Shown: positions 7,606-16,222, numbered from the stretch's first letter. The stretch is 19,741 nucleotides of DNA from Alphaproteobacteria bacterium (GCA_027485005.1 JAIXRX010000096.1:1-19741), one strand, 5' to 3'. Made by a program: numbers and translations. Notes: a model not told the origin generated them from the sequence alone.

Positions 7606-9194
7606 TAGAACGCCGCACTCACCTGACGAGAGTGGTTATCAATAGTTTCAATCTTCTGCTGCCAGTTTTGTGGCGTGCTCGGCTGCGTTGAAATATCTGG
7701 CATGGCCCACGGGTTAAGGCTGGCATGCGCCACCGCTTCACGAAGCTTATCCATATTTTGTTGAGGTTTGCCGCCTAAAATATCAGGGTGAGAGATATAA
7801 GCCCCCACTTGTTGAATAAGATTTTCGCGCATGTTGGCTGGTTGGCGCACGATCGCTTCAGCAGACATGCTGAATACCGTTTTTTCAACGCTTGGATCTC
7901 CTGTCACGCCTGCGCCATGCCCCTTGGAAGAGGTGGCGATCAAAATCTCAGCAATCACGTTGCTCACAACAAATACCCCGCGGAACACGCCTTCCCACAA
8001 ATCCGATTTATTGATGGAAAGCTGGAGTTTTGCTTCTTTGAGTTCATCCTCAGTAAGTGCGCCACTGGTATTAAGTGTTGGTGGCGTTGTCCATTTACTG
8101 GTTGCTTCTTTAATATGTGCACGGACTTCATTAGCTTCTGCCTCGCCTAAAACGCCTGCTTCCTTGCCGACTGCTTTTTCCAGCAATGCAATATTTTTGT
8201 TAGAAATGCGCAATTTATCTACACTCAATACCCCGTGAATGACTGTGCTGGCCATCAAACCATAGCCTGCCAAAGCGAGTGGATGCTCTTGTACATATTC
8301 CCACACTTTAGCCATGCCATGTTTTTTGGATGCATCTGGGTCGTGTTCTTTCTCTTTAATAAACGTGCCCGCCAAGCCAGAAAGCATGGTAGTCACACCC
8401 AGCGTGCCTTCTAAAATGCGGTGATATTTACTGTCTTGCGTGTTTTGGTGCGCAGCGAGTGCAATCATCGCGCCTGCAAAGGCAAAGCTCATATTCATGA
8501 GTTCGGACGGGTAACGATTTAAAAAGCTCAAAAACTTGTCGCCAGTACCGCGCCGCTTGTCATTTTCTTGCTCAGCAGCAAGCGCCGTGCCCGCTGGAAT
8601 GTGACCAAGTGATTTTTCTAGATATTGCGCCAATGGCCGCGAAACATCCTGTAAGCGTTGGCCAGATTGATCCTTTCCAAACCCGACGGCAAAGATACTG
8701 CCAAGTGCATAAAACGCCGAGGAAAGTAGCTCAGGTGTGCCACCGCTTGTATGTTCAATTTGTTTGGCAAGCTCTTGTGCATGGGCGCCATATTTTTTGA
8801 TCATGCCATGGCCGGTAAAGAAAGCATCGCCGCCAAGGTACAATGCGCCCGCTAACTGAATTTTACGGCTGCCCGCTTTGGCACTCGCAGATACTTCATC
8901 CTCTGGTAGCGGTAACACGGTTGCTTGCCCGGTTGCAAAGCCATTTCTCTGCAAAATGTCTGGCAGCATTTCCATATTTTTCAGGCCGCGCACTTCAAGA
9001 TAGGCTTTGCCGTTCTCGTCTGCCCATGGTGCGCAGCGTAAGCCCGCACTTTCAATTTTCAATCGCGTGTATTTAAGGGTGTCTTCAGTTACATTTTGCC
9101 CAGCATGAACATACCCCAAAAGGTCACCACCTTTGGTGCGCCAGAGTTTTACCTCATCGATCGGCGAAGTATTGGGGTATTGATAAAGTGGCAT
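7605..9194 (-). CDS. Unrecognised polytopic membrane protein, 529 residues
   Basis: I do not recognise this family. The first 105 residues are soluble and alpha/beta-like with repeated acidic-basic patches. Hydrophobic segments lie at about 112-130, 155-173, 232-249, 263-279, 305-325 and 402-421, so about six membrane helices are likely. Between and after them are long polar helical stretches (330-400) and a Pro/Gln-rich tail (495-515). There is no classical signal peptide. GAGGTG just before the ATG at 9194 supports the start. An extended -10 promoter candidate lies 30-40 nt upstream. The stop overlaps the start of the M48-like metallopeptidase by one base, a sign of a two-gene unit. A membrane partner, substrate or regulator for the peptidase is the natural guess, but nothing in the sequence proves it. 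Confidence 0.82.
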   Translation of the reverse strand: MPLYQYPNTSPIDEVKLWRTKGGDLLGYVHAGQNVTEDTLKYTRLKIESAGLRCAPWADENGKAYLEVRGLKNMEMLPDILQRNGFATGQATVLPLPEDEVSASAKAGSRKIQLAGALYLGGDAFFTGHGMIKKYGAHAQELAKQIEHTSGGTPELLSSAFYALGSIFAVGFGKDQSGQRLQDVSRPLAQYLEKSLGHIPAGTALAAEQENDKRRGTGDKFLSFLNRYPSELMNMSFAFAGAMIALAAHQNTQDSKYHRILEGTLGVTTMLSGLAGTFIKEKEHDPDASKKHGMAKVWEYVQEHPLALAGYGLMASTVIHGVLSVDKLRISNKNIALLEKAVGKEAGVLGEAEANEVRAHIKEATSKWTTPPTLNTSGALTEDELKEAKLQLSINKSDLWEGVFRGVFVVSNVIAEILIATSSKGHGAGVTGDPSVEKTVFSMSAEAIVRQPANMRENLIQQVGAYISHPDILGGKPQQNMDKLREAVAHASLNPWAMPDISTQPSTPQNWQQKIETIDNHSRQVSAAF

Positions 9195-9225
9195 TTCACC
9201 TCAAAAATAATAAGTTACAGGATAT

Positions 9226-9234
9226 GTTATAGCA
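9226..9234 (-). promoter_or_regulatory. Extended -10 promoter candidate for the membrane protein/M48 unit
   Basis: On the minus strand the bases read TGCTATAAC, an extended -10 (TGn plus TATAAC). The predicted start would lie about 25 nt before the ATG at 9194, leaving room for the GAGGTG ribosome binding site. No good -35 box is visible, as is common for extended -10 promoters. Confidence 0.4.
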
Positions 9235-9278
9235 AAAACTTAGCCCTTTGTTTGTTACATTTTCATGACATTCTAAGG

Positions 9279-9306
9279 TTGGCAGGGCTTTTGCAGATAA
9301 CATATA
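9279..9306 (+). promoter_or_regulatory. Weak promoter candidate for tig
   Basis: TTGGCA (9279-9284) is a good -35 box, and CATATA (9301-9306) after 16 nt is a poor -10. It is the best match in the 262-nt gap between the divergent membrane-protein gene and tig. An imperfect inverted repeat at 9303-9335 follows directly. Confidence 0.28.
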
Positions 9307-9335
9307 GGCGTGGGGCAAATGTGCCACAACCTATA
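9303..9335. repeat. Imperfect inverted repeat upstream of tig
   Basis: TATAGG (9303-9308) pairs with CCTATA (9330-9335), and the inner GGCA pairs with TGCC around AATG. The arms are interrupted by small internal loops. It lacks a T-tract, so it is more likely an operator or leader structure than a terminator. Confidence 0.4.
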
Positions 9336-9456
9336 CATAAGTCTTAAAAATTATTAAAAGCACCCATTGACCGCGCCAAAATGCTGAGATAACAAAGATA
9401 AATCACTGTGTTTAATGCTCAGAATTTTACCCTTTTAGAAATGTTAGAGAAAAATC

Positions 9457-10785
9457 ATGCAAGTTACTGAACTTAAAAACGAGAAACTCGCCCGCGAATA
9501 CAGCATCCGCGTAGACGCTAAGACCATTGAAAAAGCAATGGAAAGCCAGCTGAAAGAAGTTGGCAAACGTGCAAAAATCCCTGGCTTCCGCCCTGGTCAT
9601 ATTCCAGTGGCTGTGCTTAAACAACGCTATGGCAAATCCATTATGGGTGACGTGCTAGAGCAAACAGTGAACACCACCTCTCAAGACGTGATTCGTGAAA
9701 AATCATTGAAGCCTGCTTTGCCAGCGCAAATCAAAATTACGTCGTTTGAAGAAGGCAAAGACCTTGAATATACCATGGCACTCGAAGTGATGCCAGCCTT
9801 GCCAGAAGTGTCAGCAGAAAAAATCTCTATCAATCGCTATACCTACGAAGTACCAGAAAACGAAGTGGCGGAAGCCATTGCACGTGTGGCCGAAGGAAAT
9901 AAAGCATTGGCTGAGGCCCCAGAAGGCACTAAAGCTGCAAAAGACCATGTGCTTAACATTGACTTCTCTGGCTATCTAGACGGCGTGGCATTTGAAGGCG
10001 GCACCGCACAAGGCGTAAACCTTACTTTAGGTAGCAACACCTTCATCCCTGGCTTTGAAGACCAATTGGTAGGTGCAAAAGCGGGTGACGATGTGACGGT
10101 AAATGTGACCTTCCCAGCCGATTACCACAAAGAGGATTTGCGTAGTAAGCCTACCGAGTTCAAAGTGAAGGTTAACAAGGTGTTGATTGCGTCTGCCGCT
10201 GAAGTGAATGACGAATTTGCTAAAAAATTGGGCTTGGAATCGTTAGAAAAGCTGCAAGGGATTATCCGCCAGCAGATTGAACAAGACCTGAATCAAGCCG
10301 TTCGTTCACACATGAAAAAACAAATGTTTGATCAAATGGACAAAGCCTACAACTTTGAAGTACCTGCGCGCATGCTGGAACTAGAGTTCAACTCTATCTG
10401 GCAGCAAGTGGAGCAGGCCAAAGCTGAAGGTGATGAAACCTTAAAAGATAAGTCAGACGACGATTTGAAAAAAGAATATAAAGAGATTGCAGCGCGTCGC
10501 GTGCGTTTGGGCTTGCTGTTGTCAGATATCAGCAATCAAAATAGCATCAAAATCACGCAGGAAGAACTCTCGGCTGCGATCATGCAACAAGCACGCATGT
10601 TCCCTGGTCAAGAAGATAAAATCTTTGAATATTATCGTGGCAATCCACAACGTCTTGACGAAATTCGTGGCCCATTGTTGGAAGAAAAAGCTGTGGACTA
10701 TTTGCTCAGCAAAATCACGGTGAAAGACCAACCCACCACGGTGGAAGAGCTTCGCAAACGTGCATGGGAAGACGATAACGTTTAA
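9457..10785 (+). CDS. tig: Trigger factor (ribosome-bound chaperone and prolyl isomerase)
   Basis: Binds at the ribosomal exit tunnel and shields nascent chains. The 442-residue length is normal. The N-terminal ribosome-binding domain has the signature GFRPG at residues 43-47. An FKBP-type prolyl isomerase domain follows at about 150-245, with IDFSGYLDGVAFEGG and IPGFEDQLVGAKAGD as its core motifs. The remainder is the helical C-terminal substrate cradle. The ATG at 9457 gives the expected MQVTELKNEKLAREY start; the ribosome binding site (AGAG) is weak. clpP follows after 45 nt without a terminator, so tig and clpP are probably co-transcribed, a common arrangement. An ATG at 9441 is out of frame. 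Confidence 0.97.
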   Translation: MQVTELKNEKLAREYSIRVDAKTIEKAMESQLKEVGKRAKIPGFRPGHIPVAVLKQRYGKSIMGDVLEQTVNTTSQDVIREKSLKPALPAQIKITSFEEGKDLEYTMALEVMPALPEVSAEKISINRYTYEVPENEVAEAIARVAEGNKALAEAPEGTKAAKDHVLNIDFSGYLDGVAFEGGTAQGVNLTLGSNTFIPGFEDQLVGAKAGDDVTVNVTFPADYHKEDLRSKPTEFKVKVNKVLIASAAEVNDEFAKKLGLESLEKLQGIIRQQIEQDLNQAVRSHMKKQMFDQMDKAYNFEVPARMLELEFNSIWQQVEQAKAEGDETLKDKSDDDLKKEYKEIAARRVRLGLLLSDISNQNSIKITQEELSAAIMQQARMFPGQEDKIFEYYRGNPQRLDEIRGPLLEEKAVDYLLSKITVKDQPTTVEELRKRAWEDDNV

Positions 10786-10830
10786 GAATCAATCAACATA
10801 AAAGTAATAACAAATTAAGGGAGAATCCTG

Positions 10831-11466
10831 ATGTACGCTGATAAAATGATGGAAACATACGCAAACTTGGTGCCGATGGTCGTGGAGCAATCCAGCCGTG
10901 GTGAGCGTGCGTTTGATATTTACTCTCGCTTGCTGCGTGAGCGCATTGTTTTTCTCACCGGTCCGGTGGAAGACAATATGGCATCATTAGTGGTGGCTCA
11001 GCTTTTGTTCTTGGAATCAGAAGCGCCTAATAAACCCATCGCTATGTACATTAATTCGCCAGGTGGCGTGGTAACGGCTGGCTTGTCTATCTATGACACC
11101 ATGCAATATATCCGTGCAGAAGTTTCTACGCTCGTGATTGGTCAAGCGTGCTCAATGGGGTCGTTGCTTCTTACGGCTGGGGCAAAAGGCAAGCGTTATT
11201 CCACGCCTAATTCCCGTGTGATGATTCACCAGCCGTCGGGTGGTTTCCGTGGCCAAGCAACGGACATTGAAATTCACGCCAAAGAAATTCTGGAGCTGAA
11301 AGCCCGCCTCAATGACATGTATGTGAAACATACCGGTCAGCCACTGGATGTGGTCCAAGCAGCGATGGAACGCGATAATTTTATGAGTGCTGAAAAGGCT
11401 AAAGAATTTGGCTTGATCGACGAAATTGTAGAACAGCGCGCACTTCCGGAAGCCGATAAGAAATAG
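10831..11466 (+). CDS. clpP: ATP-dependent Clp protease proteolytic subunit ClpP
   Basis: The serine peptidase that forms the degradation chamber of ClpXP or ClpAP. At 211 residues it has the usual length. The catalytic triad is complete and correctly spaced: Ser108 in ACSMGSLLL, His133 in MIHQPSGG and Asp182 in MERDNFM. The spacing of 25 and 49 residues equals that of the E. coli enzyme. YINSPGG (73-79) is the oxyanion-hole glycine region. Residues before about 15 are probably a short propeptide. AAGGGAGA before the ATG at 10831 is a strong ribosome binding site. The gene sits between tig and clpX as in many bacteria. There is no terminator between it and clpX, although the gap of 116 nt could hold another promoter. 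Confidence 0.98.
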   Translation: MYADKMMETYANLVPMVVEQSSRGERAFDIYSRLLRERIVFLTGPVEDNMASLVVAQLLFLESEAPNKPIAMYINSPGGVVTAGLSIYDTMQYIRAEVSTLVIGQACSMGSLLLTAGAKGKRYSTPNSRVMIHQPSGGFRGQATDIEIHAKEILELKARLNDMYVKHTGQPLDVVQAAMERDNFMSAEKAKEFGLIDEIVEQRALPEADKK

Positions 11467-11582
11467 GTTAGTAAAACAATAGGGTAAAACAGTTTTCTTA
11501 ACGCTTTATTAAATGGCATTCCGCTAGCGTAAAGTGAAGGATACTGAAAAAGCGAAAAGACGATCAATAAGAAAGGCTTATT

Positions 11583-12863
11583 ATGACAAAGTCTGGCATT
11601 CCACCAAAAGACACAAAAAATACGCGTTACTGCTCGTTTTGTGCAAAAAGTGAACATGAAGTTCGCAAGCTGATTGCGGGTCCTGCCGTATTTATCTGCG
11701 ACGAATGTGTTGAACTTTGCATGGACATTATCAAAGCAGCTGACAAGGGCGGTACGCCAAGCAAAGAGGCGTCTGAAGGCGTTCCAACACCTCAAGAAAT
11801 TCGCAAAGTGTTGGATGATTATGTGATTGGCCAAGACCGCGCCAAGCGTGTACTTTCAGTGGCTGTGCACAACCATTATAAACGTGTGTCGATGATCGAA
11901 AAAGGATTGTCAGACGTTGAATTGCACAAGTCAAACATATTGCTCGTGGGGCCAACTGGTTGCGGTAAAACCTTGCTTGCACAAACGCTTGCTCGTATTC
12001 TGGACGTACCATTTACCATGGCAGACGCCACCACATTAACTGAAGCTGGTTATGTGGGTGAAGACGTGGAAAATATCATCCTACGCTTGCTACAAGCTGC
12101 TGATTACAACGTGGAACGCGCTCAACGCGGGATCGTTTATATCGACGAAGTCGACAAAATTTCTCGTAAATCTGAGAACCCTTCCATCACGCGTGACGTG
12201 TCGGGCGAGGGTGTGCAACAGGCCTTGCTGAAAATTCTGGAAGGCACTGTGGCATCTGTTCCTCCGCAAGGTGGCCGCAAGCATCCACAGCAGGAATTCC
12301 TGCAAGTGGACACGGCAAACATCCTCTTCATTTGTAGCGGTGCATTTGCGGGTATCGAAAAAATTATCGGTATGCGCGGCAAAGGCACTTCCATTGGTTT
12401 CGGTGCGGATGTTCGCAATTCCGAAGACAAGCGCGTGGGCGAACTTTATGCCGAACTCGAGCCAGAAGATTTGATCAAATTCGGTTTGATTCCTGAGTTT
12501 GTTGGGCGTTTGCCGGTGGTTGCCACCCTTGAGGATTTGGACGTTCCAGCCCTCGTAACCATCTTAACAGAGCCGAAAAACGCCTTGGTGCGTCAATATA
12601 AAAAGCTCTTTGAAATGGAAAATGTGGAACTTACCTTTACACAGGATGCGCTAGAAGCCATCGCTAAACGCGCGATTGAACGCAAAACAGGTGCGCGTGG
12701 TCTACGTGCTATTCTGGAAACGGTTTTGCTTGATACCATGTATGACGTACCGGGTATGGCGGATGCCAAAGAGGTTGTTGTTGATGCGGAAGTGATTGCG
12801 GGTAAAAAACTACCTGAAATCGTGCGCCGTACAGCAGAAGAAATGTCAGACAAGGCTTCTTAG
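11583..12863 (+). CDS. clpX: ATP-dependent Clp protease ATP-binding subunit ClpX
   Basis: The hexameric AAA+ unfoldase that feeds substrates to ClpP. The 426-residue protein begins with the ClpX zinc-binding domain: Cys17, Cys20, Cys39 and Cys42 bind zinc and recognise adaptors and substrates. The Walker A motif is GPTGCGKT at 123-130, and Walker B is IVYIDEVDK. GYVG is the pore loop. The SIGFGAD segment is the IGF loop that docks onto ClpP. The arginine-containing sensor 2 region (KTGARGLRAI) is near the C-terminus. AAAGG 8 nt before the ATG at 11583 supports the start. A strong terminator at 12883 ends the tig-clpP-clpX group and separates it from lon. Confidence 0.98.
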   Translation: MTKSGIPPKDTKNTRYCSFCAKSEHEVRKLIAGPAVFICDECVELCMDIIKAADKGGTPSKEASEGVPTPQEIRKVLDDYVIGQDRAKRVLSVAVHNHYKRVSMIEKGLSDVELHKSNILLVGPTGCGKTLLAQTLARILDVPFTMADATTLTEAGYVGEDVENIILRLLQAADYNVERAQRGIVYIDEVDKISRKSENPSITRDVSGEGVQQALLKILEGTVASVPPQGGRKHPQQEFLQVDTANILFICSGAFAGIEKIIGMRGKGTSIGFGADVRNSEDKRVGELYAELEPEDLIKFGLIPEFVGRLPVVATLEDLDVPALVTILTEPKNALVRQYKKLFEMENVELTFTQDALEAIAKRAIERKTGARGLRAILETVLLDTMYDVPGMADAKEVVVDAEVIAGKKLPEIVRRTAEEMSDKAS

Positions 12864-12882
12864 TCGGATACCATCTTAAAGG

Positions 12883-12916
12883 AAAAAGGGGAGGGCTCGT
12901 TCACTCCCCTTTTTTT
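12883..12916 (+). terminator. Rho-independent terminator after clpX
   Basis: AAAAAGGGGAG (12883-12893) pairs with CTCCCCTTTTT (12904-12914) around a 10-nt loop, followed by more T. It lies 20 nt after the clpX stop codon and cleanly separates clpX from lon. Confidence 0.92.
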
Positions 12917-12937
12917 ATGTTTTCTGTGGCGCAGACT

Positions 12938-12966
12938 CTTGGCAAAGTCTACCATCTGCACTATAT
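12938..12966 (+). promoter_or_regulatory. Candidate heat-shock (RpoH) promoter of lon
   Basis: CTTGGC (12938-12943), a 17-nt spacer and CTATAT (12961-12966) resemble the sigma32 promoters of alphaproteobacteria, where CTTG in the -35 and a C-rich TATNT in the -10 are typical. lon is a classic heat-shock gene, and the site lies between the clpX terminator and the lon start. A second -10-like element (TTATAT, 12972-12977) is nearby. A housekeeping promoter cannot be excluded. Confidence 0.45.
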
Positions 12967-12999
12967 CTAGATTATATCTATTTTAACGTGAGCTCCCCA

Positions 13000-15399
13000 A
13001 TGTCTGAATCTATCTTATATCCTGTGCTACCGCTACGTGACATCGTGGTGTTCCCTGGCATGATTGTCCCGCTTTTTGTGGGGCGTGAAAAATCGGTGCG
13101 TGCGCTGGAAAGCGTGGTGAAAGAAGAAAGCAAAATTATGTTGGTGGCGCAAAAGAATCCTGCGCAAGACGATCCAAGTGAAAATGACGTGTATAAAGTG
13201 GGTACGGTAGCTACTATTTTGCAATTACTGCGCTTGCCAGATGGTACGGTAAAAGTATTGGTGGAAGGTCTTCACCGCGCAAAAATTACAGAGTTTGTTG
13301 AAACTAGCGATTATTTTAGCGCGCGTGCCACAAAGTTCGAAGATACGCCGTCCGACAAAGAAGAAATCGAAGCGTTGGTGCGCACTGTTGTGACCGAGTT
13401 TGAGCAATATGTGAAGCTCAACAAAAAAATTCCCACTGAAATTTTAGGCACGATTAATCAGATTGAAGATGCTGGCCGATTAGCAGACACCGTTGCTTCA
13501 CACATTGCGATTAAAATTCCTGACAAGCAAAAAGTATTAGAAATTTCTAATGTAGTAGAGCGTCTGGAGCAGGTGTTTGGCTTGATGGAATCAGAAATCG
13601 GTGTACTCAATACCGAAAAACGGATTCGCTCCCGCGTTAAAAAACAGATGGAAAAAACCCAGCGCGAATATTATTTGAACGAGCAAATGAAGGCGATTCA
13701 GAAAGAATTGGGCGAGGGTGAGGACGGCAAAGACGAAATTTCAGAGCTTGAAAATCGTATCAAATCAACCAAGCTGACCAAAGAAGCCCGTGAAAAATGT
13801 TTGGGTGAATTAAAAAAACTACGAAGCATGAGCATGATGTCGGCGGAAGCGTCAGTCATTCGTAACTACCTTGATTGGGTGGTGTCTTTGCCATGGAAAC
13901 GTAACAGCAAAGTCTCAGATGATCTGGTGAAAGCCCAACAAGTGCTAGACGACGATCATTATGGTTTGGCGAAAGTTAAAGATCGTATTGTTGAGTATCT
14001 TGCAGTTCAGGCGCGTGCCAAAAAAATCAAAGGTCCCATCATGTGCTTGATTGGCCCTCCAGGGGTGGGCAAAACCTCGCTGGCGAAGTCCATTGCTAAA
14101 GCGACGGGGCGTAAATACGTTCGTATTTCGCTTGGTGGTGTACGTGACGAATCAGAGATTCGTGGCCATCGCCGCACTTACATTGGCTCTATGCCCGGCA
14201 AAATTATTCAGGCGATGAAGAAAGCGAAAGCATCTAATCCGCTTATTTTGCTGGATGAGATCGATAAAATGGGTTCTGATTTCCGTGGAGATCCAGCTGC
14301 AGCGCTTTTGGAGGTGTTAGATCCTGAACAAAATCACAGCTTCAATGATCATTATCTCGAAGTAGATTATGATTTATCGAATGTGTTGTTCTTAGCCACT
14401 TCAAACTCGTACAATATGCCGCGCCCTCTGTTGGACCGTATGGAAGTGATTCGTTTGTCGGGTTACACAGAAGACGAGAAACTTGCGATTGCCAAACAGC
14501 ATCTGATTCCAAAACAAATGAAGGAACATTTGTTAAAAGAGGAAGAGTTTAAAGTGGCCGATGATGCAGTGCGTGACATTATTCGCTATTACACGCAAGA
14601 AGCAGGCGTGCGTAATCTCGAGCGTGAGATTTCTAATCTTGCTCGTAAAACAGTAAAAGAATTGATGGTTGCCAAGGAAAAAAGTGTGTCGGTTTCACGC
14701 AAGAATCTTGGCAAATATCTTGGCGTGCAGAAACATAATTTCGGCATGGCGGAAAAAGAAGACCAAGTGGGCGCAACCACTGGTCTGGCCTATACCGAAG
14801 TGGGTGGGGATTTGCTGCAAATCGAATCCGTAATGGTGGCTGGCAAAGGCAAAGTGACGATTACGGGTAAGCTTGGTGAAGTGATGCAGGAATCGGCGCA
14901 AGCCGCGTTTTCCTACATTCGTTCGCGCAGTGCAGAGTATGGCATTTTACCGCCATTGTTCCAAACTAAAGACATTCATATTCACGTGCCAGAGGGTGCA
15001 ACACCAAAGGACGGCCCTTCTGCAGGCATTGCCATGTGCACCACGATTGCTTCCTTGATGACGGGGATTCCTGTACTCAAAACAGTAGCGATGACGGGTG
15101 AGGTCACGTTGCGTGGGCGCGTATTGCCGATTGGTGGCTTGAAAGAAAAGCTGCTGGCGGCGTTACGCGGTGGGATCGAAACCGTTTTGATTCCACATGA
15201 GAACGTGAAAGATTTAGAAGAAATTCCAGACAATGTAAAAAAAGGTTTGAAAATTATTCCGGTGAAGTCAGTGGATGAAGTCTTGCAATTGGCTCTCGCT
15301 AAGCCTTTGGTGCCGGTTGAATGGACGCCAGAAATGGAAAAAGCGATGCATCGTTCGCCCTCTGCATTAGAAGGTGATGTCGGCGTGATGAAGCATTAA
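13000..15399 (+). CDS. lon: ATP-dependent protease Lon
   Basis: A hexameric AAA+ serine protease that degrades misfolded and some regulatory proteins in the cytoplasm. From the ATG at 13000 it is 799 residues, the normal size. An in-frame GTG at 12988 lacks any ribosome binding site, whereas GTGAG lies before 13000. The N-terminal LON substrate-binding domain (LYPVLPLRDIVVFPGM) is followed by a coiled region (about 190-280). The AAA+ module has Walker A GPPGVGKT at 352-359 and Walker B LILLDEIDK. The protease domain has the Ser-Lys dyad Ser674 (PKDGPSAG) and Lys717 (IGGLKEK), 43 residues apart as in E. coli Lon. The gene has its own promoter candidate and its own terminator, so it forms a single-gene unit between clpX and HU. 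Confidence 0.98.
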   Translation: MSESILYPVLPLRDIVVFPGMIVPLFVGREKSVRALESVVKEESKIMLVAQKNPAQDDPSENDVYKVGTVATILQLLRLPDGTVKVLVEGLHRAKITEFVETSDYFSARATKFEDTPSDKEEIEALVRTVVTEFEQYVKLNKKIPTEILGTINQIEDAGRLADTVASHIAIKIPDKQKVLEISNVVERLEQVFGLMESEIGVLNTEKRIRSRVKKQMEKTQREYYLNEQMKAIQKELGEGEDGKDEISELENRIKSTKLTKEAREKCLGELKKLRSMSMMSAEASVIRNYLDWVVSLPWKRNSKVSDDLVKAQQVLDDDHYGLAKVKDRIVEYLAVQARAKKIKGPIMCLIGPPGVGKTSLAKSIAKATGRKYVRISLGGVRDESEIRGHRRTYIGSMPGKIIQAMKKAKASNPLILLDEIDKMGSDFRGDPAAALLEVLDPEQNHSFNDHYLEVDYDLSNVLFLATSNSYNMPRPLLDRMEVIRLSGYTEDEKLAIAKQHLIPKQMKEHLLKEEEFKVADDAVRDIIRYYTQEAGVRNLEREISNLARKTVKELMVAKEKSVSVSRKNLGKYLGVQKHNFGMAEKEDQVGATTGLAYTEVGGDLLQIESVMVAGKGKVTITGKLGEVMQESAQAAFSYIRSRSAEYGILPPLFQTKDIHIHVPEGATPKDGPSAGIAMCTTIASLMTGIPVLKTVAMTGEVTLRGRVLPIGGLKEKLLAALRGGIETVLIPHENVKDLEEIPDNVKKGLKIIPVKSVDEVLQLALAKPLVPVEWTPEMEKAMHRSPSALEGDVGVMKH

Positions 15400-15430
15400 A
15401 CTGGCGTAAAAGCTTGTGATTTAGCATGAT

Positions 15431-15469
15431 GGAGATGGCAAAAAAATATCTTGCCATCTCCTTTTTTTT
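15431..15469 (+). terminator. Rho-independent terminator after lon
   Basis: GGAGATGGCAA (15431-15441) pairs perfectly with TTGCCATCTCC (15451-15461), followed by eight T. It lies about 30 nt after the lon stop codon. Confidence 0.95.
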
Positions 15470-15747
15470 GTGCATAACGCACAAAAACCAGTGTTTCTGC
15501 GGCTCTCAGAGGGTTTGTGAGGCTGTGTATAAATTTAGCTAAGTCTATGACTTCTCTTATATAATGGCTTGAAACCCGCTCTCACCCTGTATTTTTTTGA
15601 AGTTTTTTGCATTTTTATGTTTACAACCGCAAAAAAGCGTGCTTTCTTTCGTGGCGTTGCAGCTAAGCAAGACTGACAGCGGGATTGCAAAGGTCATGTG
15701 TGGTTGCGAATGAAAACCAAACCAATACCCATCAAAGGAGTTACCCC
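15470..15747 (+). other. Long HU upstream region with a TATAAT box
   Basis: This 278-nt stretch between the lon terminator and HU has no gene. A perfect TATAAT lies at 15560-15565 without a convincing -35 box at 16-18 nt. If used, the HU transcript would have a leader of about 175 nt. CTTGAA at 15568-15573 looks like half of a heat-shock promoter but has no partner. AAAGGAG at 15734-15740 is the ribosome binding site of HU. No known riboswitch or small RNA was recognised. Confidence 0.4.
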
Positions 15748-16044
15748 ATGAACAAGAGCGAATTGTCAGCAGAAATTGCTGAACGCACCGAACTCACCAA
15801 AGCTAAAGCTGCAGAAGCACTGGATGCTTTCATCGATATCGTTTCTGAAGCTATGTCTTCTGGCGATGAAGTTCGTATTGTTGGTTTTGGTACCTTTGCT
15901 GTTGTTCAACGCAAAGCAACCGAAGGCCGCAACCCACGCACTGGTGCAGTGATCAAAATTGCTGCTTCTAAACAGCCTAAATTCCGTCCAGGCAAAGCCC
16001 TGAAAGACCAAGTAAACAAAGCTAAGAAAAAGAAAGCTGCGTAA
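15748..16044 (+). CDS. hupB: DNA-binding protein HU
   Basis: A small dimeric nucleoid protein that bends DNA without much sequence preference. From the ATG at 15748 it is 98 residues. The start is fixed by AAAGGAG 7 nt before it and by the conserved MNKSELSAEIAE beginning; an upstream in-frame ATG at 15685 would add an unrelated tail. The signature segment GFGTFAVVQRKATEGRNPRTG contains the arm that holds the DNA-intercalating proline (RNPRTG). The C-terminus is slightly longer than the usual 90 residues and ends in a lysine-rich tail (NKAKKKKAA), which may strengthen DNA binding. It lies directly behind lon, the usual place for an HU gene in alphaproteobacteria and many other proteobacteria, and has its own terminator. 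Confidence 0.96.
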   Translation: MNKSELSAEIAERTELTKAKAAEALDAFIDIVSEAMSSGDEVRIVGFGTFAVVQRKATEGRNPRTGAVIKIAASKQPKFRPGKALKDQVNKAKKKKAA

Positions 16045-16080
16045 CTTTACGCACATCTTTTGATTAGATGTTATTTGCAG

Positions 16081-16109
16081 AAAACGCGGGGAATTTCCCC
16101 GCGTTTTTT
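16081..16109 (+). terminator. Rho-independent terminator after HU
   Basis: AAAACGCGGGGA (16081-16092) pairs with TCCCCGCGTTTT (16096-16107) around a three-base loop, followed by T. It is GC-rich and nearly perfect, and can also work on the other strand. Confidence 0.95.
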
Positions 16110-16173
16110 GTTGTACTGAGGCTGGGAAAAAAGTCGCACCTAAACATTTGATGTTGAAAAGTGTTTTTTATGC

Positions 16174-16202
16174 TTGTCACGGCAAATAAATGTCGATATG
16201 TA
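16174..16202 (+). promoter_or_regulatory. Candidate promoter of the tRNA genes
   Basis: TTGTCA (16174-16179), a 17-nt spacer and TATGTA (16197-16202) lie about 20 nt before tRNA-Val. The -35 box is good and the -10 is weak. It is the only plausible site after the HU terminator. Confidence 0.35.
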
Positions 16203-16222
16203 GCACTTCCTTTCTAAGGAAT

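Noticed and set aside
15568..15592. Heat-shock promoter before HU starting at CTTGAA
   Set aside because: No sigma32-type -10 lies at the right distance; the following bases (around CCTGTATTT) fit poorly.
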